Origin: DATGHS01 sp035307785
GTDB taxonomy: Bacteria; Planctomycetota; Planctomycetia; Gemmatales; Gemmataceae
Length of the DNA: 29,920 bases
NCBI GenBank assembly: GCA_035307785.1
Contig: DATGHS010000474.1
Span: forward strand, 1 to 29,920
Direction: 5' to 3'
Of the stretch, positions 23,625-29,920 are shown piece after piece. The position numbers and the translations under genes are program-made. The first letter of the stretch is position 1, and each line of letters starts with the position of its first letter. Below the pieces are notes generated by a model, which saw only the letters and a list, made by a program, of their open reading frames with translations, was not told where the DNA came from and ran no database searches.

Positions 23625-24755
23625 ATGCCGCCGACCAACAACTCCAAGCCGACCACGCAAGCCAGTGCCATTACCGCGAAGCCAACCACAAAGGCCGCCA
23701 CTGTGCCCGCGAAGAAGAAGCCTGGAGAAGAGGAAAAAAAGAAGCCGATGGCGCCGCCGGAGGGGACCTTCTGGCAAACGTATTCGGCCAACGGCGAATT
23801 TCCGTTTTCGAGCATTGGCTCGTTCATGATCCACGCGATCGTGCTGTTCGTGGTGCTGGGCGGCGTGTTTGCGTTGTTTTCGCACCGCGACACCGGTGAG
23901 GAACTCGAGCCCGTTCTGGTGGGCGACGGCGGTCCCGGTGGGGGCGGCGGCGATCCCAATGGCATTGGCGATGCCCCAGGCAATTTGCGGCCGCCGGATG
24001 CCGAAGAATCACTCGAAAAGCCCGACCCGAACAAGCCGATCGACAAGACTCCGCAGCCCGACGTCGATCTCAAAGACAAAGCAACCAAGATCGCCGACGA
24101 TCCGGATGCGGCCGATACGGTGAAGAAGACGCCCACGACGCCGCCCAAGATCGCCGCCATGCCGTCGCTCAAAGACGGGGTCCAGGGAATCGCCGGCAAA
24201 GGCCGAGGCGGTGAAGGCCAGGGCGGCGGCTTCGGCAAGGGCATCGGCAAGGGCGTCGGCGACAAATGGGGCACCGGCCCACGCAACAAGCGCGGCGCCC
24301 GGCAAGACCGGTGGAAGATGATCTTCGACACCCGCAACGGCAACGATTACGTTCGGCAGCTCAATGCCTTGAACACGATCCTGCGCTTCGACACAGGTAA
24401 CAAAGCCTATGTCGTCCGCAATCTCTCGGAGCGGCCGGCCAAGCCGGTGGAACTGGCGCTCGATGCCGAAGGAAGGCCGACCGACCCGGAACTGAAGATG
24501 CGCAACTGGTGGCTCGACGACGATAAGGATTCTTGCCAGGCGGTGAAGGAGGCGCTGGGCCTGCCGTTCACGCCGGACGCCATCTATGCCTACTTCCCCA
24601 TCGCGATGGAAGAATCCCTGGTCAAGAAGGAGCTGGCTTACGGCAAGACCTACGGCCGCACGAAAGAAGAAGACATCGGCGAGACGCGCTTCAAGGTGGA
24701 ATTCCAGCGCGGCACCGCGACGATCAACGTGATTTACCAGGAAGGGAAGAAATGA
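23625..24755 (+). CDS. TonB-like-architecture membrane protein (unknown C-terminal domain)
   Basis: The 376-residue product has a Lys/Pro/Thr-rich cytoplasmic head (~1-45), one membrane segment (~65-87, IGSFMIHAIVLFVVLGGVFA), a Gly/Pro/Lys/Asp-rich extended stretch (~95-225) with GDGGPGGGGGDPNGIG and GRGGEGQGGGFGKGIGKG, and a C-terminal globular domain (~226-376) ending FKVEFQRGTATINVIYQEG. This layout is like TonB or TolA, which act with ExbB/ExbD-type motors, but the C-terminal domain does not match TonB in what I can see. It is convergent with the ExbB-ExbD-ExbD operon. The ATG at 23625 is preferred over upstream in-frame starts; GGGG is 8 nt before it. Partnership with that motor is inferred only from context. 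Confidence 0.82.
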   Translation: MPPTNNSKPTTQASAITAKPTTKAATVPAKKKPGEEEKKKPMAPPEGTFWQTYSANGEFPFSSIGSFMIHAIVLFVVLGGVFALFSHRDTGEELEPVLVGDGGPGGGGGDPNGIGDAPGNLRPPDAEESLEKPDPNKPIDKTPQPDVDLKDKATKIADDPDAADTVKKTPTTPPKIAAMPSLKDGVQGIAGKGRGGEGQGGGFGKGIGKGVGDKWGTGPRNKRGARQDRWKMIFDTRNGNDYVRQLNALNTILRFDTGNKAYVVRNLSERPAKPVELALDAEGRPTDPELKMRNWWLDDDKDSCQAVKEALGLPFTPDAIYAYFPIAMEESLVKKELAYGKTYGRTKEEDIGETRFKVEFQRGTATINVIYQEGKK

Positions 24756-24756
24756 G

Positions 24757-24811
24757 AACGTGGGAAATGATTCCAATCTTGTGCGAGAAGATTGGAATCT
24801 TGTCCCACGTT
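24757..24811. terminator. Nested hairpin between convergent genes
   Basis: The outer AACGTGGGA (24757-24765) pairs with TCCCACGTT (24803-24811), and an inner 12-bp stem pairs 24769-24780 (GATTCCAATCTT) with 24788-24799. It lies between the TonB-like gene stop (24755) and the ExbD-2 stop (24810-24812), so it can serve both convergent genes. Confidence 0.65.
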
Positions 24812-25418
24812 AATCCTGCTGCACCTTAATCAGAAACTTGTCGACGCGCTTTGATTTGCCCGCGGCGATAATCTTTACCACTGAATCCCACGTTACACCT
24901 TCGGCATCGATAATCATTTTGTTCCGCTTGGCCGCAATACCCGCGCCAATAGCACTCGGTAGCTGTTCTTCGGTGACGCGCTGTTCATCAACCGTGTATA
25001 CCGTTTTGTCGCCTTCCATTCGCGCCAGCACGCGGATGTATTCACTCTTGGATTCGGCGTCGGAAATCACTTTCAGCTTCTGCCCGGTCTTCGACACTTG
25101 CGGCATGTCCATCACCTGACGCAGGGCTTCATAGGTCGTGGTGAGGATGAAGAAAATCAACAACACCAGCGCTACGTCGATGAGCGGGTTCATGTCGAGG
25201 TGGGTTTCGGCTTCCACGTGCCGGGGCGGCGGTTCCAGGTCGGCCACGGCCTCGGCGAAGAACGGGTGTTCTTCGAGCGGTTGCCACTTCATCTCATTGT
25301 CGGCCCGCACCTCGTCGGTCGGCTCCCAGATGCCTTCGCGCATGCCTTCAAGCACCTGCTGGGCCGACAGGTTGCTCGTGGCATTGGGCGAACCCTGATG
25401 GCGCACGTTCCAGCTCAT
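24810..25418 (-). CDS. ExbD/TolR-family protein with an N-terminal GYF_2-like domain (ExbD-2)
   Basis: The 202-residue product carries an ExbD/TolR membrane helix with NPLIDVALVLLIFFILTT (~77-94), including the proton-carrying Asp (D81), and a periplasmic domain of ~100 residues. Residues ~3-58 are an extra cytoplasmic domain (WNVRHQGSPNATSNLSAQQV...TDEVRADNEMKWQPLEEHP) that resembles GYF_2 (DUF4339). ExbD with ExbB forms a proton-driven motor at the inner membrane. The start ATG overlaps the ExbD-1 stop by ATGA, so the two are translationally coupled. The GYF_2 assignment is by pattern only. Confidence 0.88.
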   Translation of the reverse strand: MSWNVRHQGSPNATSNLSAQQVLEGMREGIWEPTDEVRADNEMKWQPLEEHPFFAEAVADLEPPPRHVEAETHLDMNPLIDVALVLLIFFILTTTYEALRQVMDMPQVSKTGQKLKVISDAESKSEYIRVLARMEGDKTVYTVDEQRVTEEQLPSAIGAGIAAKRNKMIIDAEGVTWDSVVKIIAAGKSKRVDKFLIKVQQD

Positions 25419-26140
25419 TGTTCCTGCTCCGCTTCGATTCTGATTTTTCCGACACGGCCTTCGATCCGGAATCGCTCGAGCGCCACCGACATGCTCTTGA
25501 TCAGGTCAAACGACAGGTTCTTGTGGGCCGCCACGCGAATCTCCGGCACCCGTTGTTGCTTTTGTAAGACTTCCTCGATCTTCTTGATCGCCTGATCCTG
25601 GCTCAGGTTGTTGTTGTCTTCACTGGCCGGACCGCCGTTGTAACTGACCGAGTAGCGCGGCGGCTGATTATCGGCCACGAAGTCGATGCCCACCCAAATC
25701 ATTTCCGTCTTCGAATCGACAAGTTCCGGCTCCAACCCCTTGGCAACGGGAACCTTGATGCCGGAACTCACCGCTGCCACAGCCGAGGTCATCATGAAAA
25801 AGATGAGCAGCACCAGGCTGATGTCGATGAGCGGAATCATATCCGGGTCGGCTTCTTCTTCCTCGCCTTTCTTGCCCCAGGCGAAGCCGCTCTCGACAGG
25901 TTCGAGCGCTTCGGCCTGCGCATCAGTGCGCAAGGGTTCCGGTTGCGGGAGGAAGCCCGAAAATGCCGGCACCTTGCCGAGAACGAACCATTCCTCGGTC
26001 CCCGTGGGCCGAATGTGATCGTCGGTCAGAAGCCGCTGCTGCTGAATCCAGTCGGTGACGACTTCGTAGGGAACTGAGCGGTAGACCATGTTCCCCTGGA
26101 CGAGCCAGACATCGAAGAAGAATTTCTTGGGTGTGGACAT
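25415..26140 (-). CDS. ExbD/TolR-family protein with an N-terminal GYF_2-like domain (ExbD-1)
   Basis: The 241-residue product has an ExbD membrane helix DMIPLIDISLVLLIFFMMTS (~100-119; proton-carrying D106) and a periplasmic domain with a long insertion relative to ExbD-2. Residues ~7-64 (WLVQGNMVYRSVPYEVVTD...IRPTGTEEWFVLGKVP) resemble a GYF_2-like domain and lie on the cytoplasmic side. A Glu-rich acidic patch (KKGEEEEADPD, ~90-100) joins the two. The gene follows exbB by 95 bp, separated by a 15-bp palindrome, and overlaps ExbD-2 by 4 bp. The Shine-Dalgarno is weak. Confidence 0.88.
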   Translation of the reverse strand: MSTPKKFFFDVWLVQGNMVYRSVPYEVVTDWIQQQRLLTDDHIRPTGTEEWFVLGKVPAFSGFLPQPEPLRTDAQAEALEPVESGFAWGKKGEEEEADPDMIPLIDISLVLLIFFMMTSAVAAVSSGIKVPVAKGLEPELVDSKTEMIWVGIDFVADNQPPRYSVSYNGGPASEDNNNLSQDQAIKKIEEVLQKQQRVPEIRVAAHKNLSFDLIKSMSVALERFRIEGRVGKIRIEAEQEQ

Positions 26141-26153
26141 GAAAGATCACTTT

Positions 26154-26229
26154 CGCCGCTTGCGGCTTAGCGTTCGCGTTCAAAAGTCATTATACCTGCT
26201 TGCCACCGCGCGCAAAGCCGCAAGCGGCG
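26154..26229. repeat. 15-bp perfect inverted repeat between ExbB and ExbD-1
   Basis: CGCCGCTTGCGGCTT (26154-26168) and its exact complement AAGCCGCAAGCGGCG (26215-26229) flank a 46-bp loop. It lies inside the operon and could uncouple exbB and exbD levels, or be a dispersed element. Confidence 0.7.
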
Positions 26230-26235
26230 GCGCGG

Positions 26236-26973
26236 TTACGCCTTCCGCACGGCGGCGACGGCTTCCGCGGTCGCCGGCACTGCTGATTTCGCGGTTCCCG
26301 GCGCGGTGGTGGCGGCTGGCGTCGCGGCGGGCGGGTTTGCCTTCAGGTTTTGCACCAGGTTGATCAATTTCTGGCCGGAACTCTTCATCAGCAGCTCGAA
26401 GTGATGAATGCGGTCCTTGAACATTACGTGCGAGAAGACGAGCGGAATGGCGGTGAGCAGACCCATTGCGGTGGCGAACAACGCCAAACCGATAGCGCCG
26501 GCCTGCCCACCCACGCCGCCGGCTGAGCCTTCGGCCTGCACCTTCTGGATGGCGCTAAAGGTCTGGATCATCGACACCACGGTCAGCAGCAGGCCCACCA
26601 TTGTGGCAATCTTCGCAATGGCGAGAATCGGCGCCAGAAGGAAGTTCAGCTCGGGGAGGATCTCCAGCTCGATGGTGTTGGCCATCGCGCGCCGCATCGC
26701 AGCCGGCCCTTGCTTGGCGTTGTCGAGTCCGGCCACGAAGAGCTTGCGGGGGATGAGCCCAGTTTGTGAGGCACACATTTTGCGGGCCCCTTCGATGCCT
26801 TCCTTCGCCAGCACGGCCTGAAACGCCGGCAGGAAGGTATCCATCTTGGTCTTGGAGTTCATGTTCAAGAGGATGCGCCAGATCACCAGGCACAACGCGG
26901 TCATCGACATGAGCAGCAACGGGAAGAAGAAGTACCATTCCTCCGTCACGAACTTCATCAATGCATCTTTCAT
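26236..26973 (-). CDS. MotA/TolQ/ExbB-family proton channel protein
   Basis: The 245-residue product has three membrane segments: ~14-36 (FFFPLLLMSMTALCLVIWRIL), ~108-140 and ~150-182 (IGLALFATAMGLLTAIPLVF), with the family-typical layout and the conserved small-residue run in the third helix. The C-terminal ~35 residues are an Ala/Pro/Thr tail. ExbB forms the pentameric channel around an ExbD dimer, using the proton gradient to drive an outer-membrane or envelope process. It is the first gene of a minus-strand operon with two ExbD genes. The start ATG is at 26973. Confidence 0.88.
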   Translation of the reverse strand: MKDALMKFVTEEWYFFFPLLLMSMTALCLVIWRILLNMNSKTKMDTFLPAFQAVLAKEGIEGARKMCASQTGLIPRKLFVAGLDNAKQGPAAMRRAMANTIELEILPELNFLLAPILAIAKIATMVGLLLTVVSMIQTFSAIQKVQAEGSAGGVGGQAGAIGLALFATAMGLLTAIPLVFSHVMFKDRIHHFELLMKSSGQKLINLVQNLKANPPAATPAATTAPGTAKSAVPATAEAVAAVRKA

Positions 26974-27036
26974 GGGTGTCGTTCCCGGAAACAGAAAAGG
27001 TTGCTCGTAATTGACTTATCGTCGAGGATAGCAGAT

Positions 27037-27172
27037 TTCACCACAAAGAACTCAAAGTACACAAAGAAAGCACAAAGAGCAAACGAGCTGAAAAAGAATA
27101 CGCGGTTTCTACCGGTTCCTGCCCACGAACTCTTTATGTCTTCTTTGCGCTTTTTGCGCTCTTTGCGGTGAA
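27037..27172. repeat. CGCAAAG-type imperfect inverted repeats
   Basis: TTCACCACAAAG-type units (27037 on) and GCGCTTTTTGCGCTCTTTGCGGTGAA (ending 27172) are imperfect inverted copies. They share CACCGCAAAG with the terminator stem at 21027-21086. The gap lies between ExbB and the EF-G-like gene, both minus strand, and holds no other gene. Confidence 0.6.
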
Positions 27173-27175
27173 TTT

Positions 27176-29308
27176 TTACTCTTCTTCGTCTGCGGCCACT
27201 TTGGCCTTGGCCACAATCTGCTGCTGCACGTTGCCCGGCACCTGGTCGTAATGGCTGAATTCCATTGTGAAGCTGCCCTGCCCCTGGGTGATGCCGTTCA
27301 GCTGGGCCTGATAGCGCGTCACTTCCGCCAGCGGGGCCTTCGCGGTGATGACCGCCAAATTCCCCGGCAAACTGTCCTGATTCTCCACGCGGGCCCGCTT
27401 GGTGGTGAGATCGCCCAGGATCGAACCGGTGTACTGCGTGGGGCAGGTTACTTCCAGGGTGACAATCGGCTCCAGCAGCACGGGGCGGGCGGCGAGGAAT
27501 CCTTTCTTGAAGGCCATGCGCGCCGCAGTCTTGAAGGCCGCTTCCGAGCTATCAACCGGGTGGTCTTTGCCGAAGTAGACTTCCACTGCCACGTCCTGCA
27601 TAGGATAGCCCGCCAAGGCGCCGCGTTCCACCAGCTCCAGGCAACCTTTTTCGCAGGCGGGGATGAATTGGTTGGGAATGGTGCCGCCCACTATGTGATC
27701 GATGAACGCGAAATTATGATTGGCATGATAATGGGCGGAGCGCATCTTTTCAAACTTGCTCTTGTTTGCGAACTTTTCGAGCAATTGCTCCTCCGTGTGA
27801 ATATCGCGATCGAGCGGATAGACGCGCAGATGCACTTCGCCAAATTGGCCGCGGCCGCCGGACTGCTTCTTGTGCCGGTGGTCGCCCTCGCCGGTCGCGG
27901 CGATCGTTTCGCGGTAGGCGATCTTCGGCTCCTTGGTGACAATTTCCAGGTTATAGCGGCGCTTCAGCCGATTCTGCACCACGTCGAGATGCAGCTGGCT
28001 GGTGCCACTAATCACCAGTTCCTTCGTGGCCGCATCGTGACTCACGCGGAAGCACGGGTCCTCATCCACGATTTTGTGCAAGCTGCCGGAGAGCTTCTGC
28101 TCGTCGCCGCGGGCCTTGGGCTCCACGGCCAGGCCGAACATGGGCAGGGGAAATCTCGACTCCGGCAACTTTGGCGCGTTCGCCGCGTTGGACACCGTAT
28201 CGCCAATGTGCAAGCCTTCCACCTTGGCCACGGCGAAGATGTCGCCAGGCACAATTTCGGTGATTGGCGAATTGGCCTTGCCCTGGATGCGCAGCAAGCC
28301 GGGCAAGCGCGAATCCGCGCCGGTGCGGGCGTTGATGAGATGGTTTTCCGGCGTGAGCCGGCCGGAGAAGGCGCGAATGTAGCTTAGGTTGCCGACGAAC
28401 TTGTCGTTGATGGTCTTGAAAACCTGGCCCACGAACTCGCCGGTTTCCTTGGGAACGAGTTCCACCGGTTCGCCGTCGCCTTTTGGCTTTGCTTTGCGAG
28501 CCAGGCCGTTGACGGGCGATGGAGCGTAGCGAGCGATGTCGTCGAGCAGTTCGCTCACGCCGATGTCTTTCTTCGCGCTGGTGCACAGGATAGGAATGAG
28601 CGATCCAGCCGCCATGGCTTTCGGAATGGCGGCGCTTAATTGCTCTGGCGGAATCGGTACTTCGGCCAGGTATTTCTCCATCATCGCCTCATCGACTTCG
28701 ACGATGGCATCCATGAGCTGCGCACGGGCTGTCGCGAGATCAACCGCCACATCACCAGCCGAGGCGGGCGGGTTCAGGACATCGACCACGCCCTTAAAGT
28801 TGGCGCCAATCCCAATAGGCGCATTCAGAAGGACGCAACCTTTGCCGAACGATTCGCGAATGCTGGTCAACAGCTGCCCGAAGTCGATGTTGTCGCCATC
28901 GAGCTTGTTCACGACGATCATGCGCGCGAGGCCGCGTTTACCGGCCTCGTTAAACATGCGGCGGGTGTTCACTTCGATGCCGGCCGGCGCGGAAATGACG
29001 ACGACGGCCGTTTCCACCGCCGTCAATACGCTCAGTGCCGCGCCCACGAAGTCGGGATAGCCGGGTGTGTCGAGAATTTGCAGAAATCTACCCTGGTGCG
29101 TTGCATTCAAAATGCTCGTGTCGATCGAAAACTTGCGATGGTGTTCTTCTTCATCGAAGTCGGACATGCTCGTGCCTTCGTCCACGCTTCCCCGCCGATC
29201 CACGGCGCCGGCCTTGAAGAGCATCGCGTCGGCGAGCGTGGTTTTGCCGGCAGCGCGATGCCCAACGAGAGCAATGTTGCGGATATCTTCCACCTTGTGC
29301 TTGGACAT
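27176..29308 (-). CDS. EF-G-like translational GTPase (FusA2-type paralogue)
   Basis: The 710-residue product has EF-G domains I-V. The G motifs are GHRAAGKT (16-23, EF-G itself has GHIDAGKT), DTPGYPDF (80-87, normally DTPGHVDF) and NKLD (134-137). Switch I reads FDEEEHHRKFSIDTS instead of the ERGITI-type motif, as in EF-G-2/FusA2 paralogues. Domain IV includes KKQSGGRGQFGEVHLRVY and VGGTIPNQFIPACEKG, with an extra ~25-30 residues (~495-530) between them. The role of such paralogues is uncertain and varies: some are reported to lack normal translocase function. GAGG is 8 nt before the ATG. No tufA or ribosomal genes are adjacent. Confidence 0.9.
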   Translation of the reverse strand: MSKHKVEDIRNIALVGHRAAGKTTLADAMLFKAGAVDRRGSVDEGTSMSDFDEEEHHRKFSIDTSILNATHQGRFLQILDTPGYPDFVGAALSVLTAVETAVVVISAPAGIEVNTRRMFNEAGKRGLARMIVVNKLDGDNIDFGQLLTSIRESFGKGCVLLNAPIGIGANFKGVVDVLNPPASAGDVAVDLATARAQLMDAIVEVDEAMMEKYLAEVPIPPEQLSAAIPKAMAAGSLIPILCTSAKKDIGVSELLDDIARYAPSPVNGLARKAKPKGDGEPVELVPKETGEFVGQVFKTINDKFVGNLSYIRAFSGRLTPENHLINARTGADSRLPGLLRIQGKANSPITEIVPGDIFAVAKVEGLHIGDTVSNAANAPKLPESRFPLPMFGLAVEPKARGDEQKLSGSLHKIVDEDPCFRVSHDAATKELVISGTSQLHLDVVQNRLKRRYNLEIVTKEPKIAYRETIAATGEGDHRHKKQSGGRGQFGEVHLRVYPLDRDIHTEEQLLEKFANKSKFEKMRSAHYHANHNFAFIDHIVGGTIPNQFIPACEKGCLELVERGALAGYPMQDVAVEVYFGKDHPVDSSEAAFKTAARMAFKKGFLAARPVLLEPIVTLEVTCPTQYTGSILGDLTTKRARVENQDSLPGNLAVITAKAPLAEVTRYQAQLNGITQGQGSFTMEFSHYDQVPGNVQQQIVAKAKVAADEEE

Positions 29309-29363
29309 GCGAATTCCTCAGTAGGGTGGGTGGAGCTGGATGCGTAACCCACCGGAGAGATCG

Positions 29364-29393
29364 AAAGCCCAGGGACTTCCGTCCCTGGGCTTT
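29364..29393. terminator. Hairpin AAAGCCCAGGGAC, second copy
   Basis: A 13-bp perfect stem (29364-29376 and 29381-29393), loop TTCC, identical in arms to 5614-5643. It lies between the hisA stop and the EF-G-like gene start (both minus strand). Confidence 0.65.
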
Positions 29394-29406
29394 ATGGATG
29401 CAGTTA

Positions 29407-29920
29407 TTACATGAATTCCACCATTGTCACGATTTCGGTCAAATCGAGCCGGCCTTCGTATAGCGCCCGGCCGATCACGCAGCCGGCCAGTTCGAGCGTC
29501 TTTAGCGCGCGAACGTCGTCGAGCGTGGTGATGCCGCCGGAAGCCAGCACCGGCGTCTGTACCGCGGAGCGCAACTCCGCCAGGGCTGCGAAGTTCGGTC
29601 CTTCCAGCATGCCGTCTTTGAGAATATCAGTGTAGACAATTGCGGCCAGGGGCCAGGAGGCTGCTCGCCGGGCCACTTCAATCACTGATTGCGGGGAGGT
29701 TTCTAACCAGCCGTGCGTGGCCACTCGGCCCGAGCGCGAATCGAGGCCCAGTACAATCCTTTCCGGATGCCGCTCGCAAGCGCTGCGCAGCCAGAGCGGG
29801 TCTTGCAAAGCTCGCGTTCCCAGGATCGCGCGCTCGACTCCCCACGACAACACTTCCTCAATGTGCGAATCTTCTCGCAACCCGCCGCCGACCTGGCACG
29901 GAATGTTTACCGCGGCGAGG
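29407..29920 (-). CDS. hisA: HisA, phosphoribosylformimino-5-aminoimidazole carboxamide isomerase, C-terminal part (cut by window edge)
   Basis: The gene reads leftward and enters from the right edge; about 170 residues of the C-terminal part are visible. The reading PCQVGGGLRED near the edge, then VERAILGTRA, IVLGLDSRSGRVATHGWLET, YTDILKDGMLEGPN and PVLASGGITTLDDVRAL, is characteristic of HisA, the (beta-alpha)8 Amadori rearrangement isomerase of histidine synthesis. The catalytic Asp pair would be one Asp in the missing part and the Asp in YTDILKDG. Its promoter and any histidine operon partners lie outside the window. Confidence 0.93.
   Translation of the reverse strand, partial: LAAVNIPCQVGGGLREDSHIEEVLSWGVERAILGTRALQDPLWLRSACERHPERIVLGLDSRSGRVATHGWLETSPQSVIEVARRAASWPLAAIVYTDILKDGMLEGPNFAALAELRSAVQTPVLASGGITTLDDVRALKTLELAGCVIGRALYEGRLDLTEIVTMVEFM

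Noticed and set aside
23585..24343. 252-codon minus-strand frame opposite the TonB-like protein
   Set aside because: Pro/Ser-rich text is simply the complement of Gly-rich codons.
27251..28387. 378-codon plus-strand frame opposite the EF-G-like gene
   Set aside because: It is the antisense of a conserved GTPase and has no family resemblance.

Overview
The window looks like the chromosome of a planctomycete, probably of the Pirellula-type group. It is GC-rich. It carries a planctomycete-type cytochrome c (PSC1) domain fused to WD40 repeats, a TIGR03067-type secreted protein, MJ0042-like and TFIIB-like zinc-ribbon proteins, PQQ/BamB-like propellers on membrane anchors, and very many palindromic intergenic repeats. 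Nothing in it indicates a plasmid, phage or classical insertion sequence. The assignment is inferred from gene content, not from a marker gene.

Layout. At 1-349 (-) lies the N-terminal part of uvrC, cut by the window edge. At 501-1967 (+) is a zinc-ribbon membrane protein, followed at 2191-2943 (+) by a class-I glutamine-amidotransferase-fold protein that lacks its catalytic cysteine. A convergent cytochrome c/WD40 protein (3028-4485, -) shares a 25-bp hairpin with it. Next come a sugar isomerase/epimerase-type TIM barrel (4759-5580, +), a zinc-type MDR dehydrogenase (5663-6691, +) and a TSUP transporter (6768-7553, +). surE and a small BamE-like membrane protein form a minus-strand pair (7573-8737). 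A triple zinc-ribbon protein (9021-9638, +), a TIGR03067 protein (9700-10122, -), a tRNA-Met (10233-10307, +) and a GlgX-type debranching enzyme (10438-12543, +) follow. A minus-strand block (12656-18677) holds a small secreted helical protein, a PEP-synthase/rifampicin-phosphotransferase-like enzyme, a membrane PQQ-propeller protein and a stand-alone RyR-domain protein. A SEC-C/TPR protein (18910-21018, +) is convergent with an aminotransferase (21095-22381, -). The right end holds a repeat-rich gap of about 1.2 kb, an ExbB-ExbD-ExbD operon (24810-26973, -) facing a TonB-like-architecture protein (23625-24755, +), an EF-G-like GTPase (27176-29308, -) and the partial hisA (29407-29920, -).

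Points of most interest. (1) The aminotransferase has a textbook intrinsic terminator (11-bp stem plus eight U) between the leader and its Shine-Dalgarno, preceded by an Ala-rich 29-codon ORF and a competing pairing segment; this looks like transcription attenuation. (2) A double palindromic repeat sits in frame inside the PQQ-propeller gene. (3) Both ExbD proteins carry cytoplasmic N-terminal domains resembling GYF_2. (4) The peptidase-C26-fold protein has Gly where Cys is expected. (5) A tiny RyR-domain protein stands alone. (6) At least eight families of palindromic or tandem repeats occupy the gaps, some abutting start codons, one with two copies of identical 13-nt arms.

All gene functions are inferred from protein motifs read by eye; no database search was possible.
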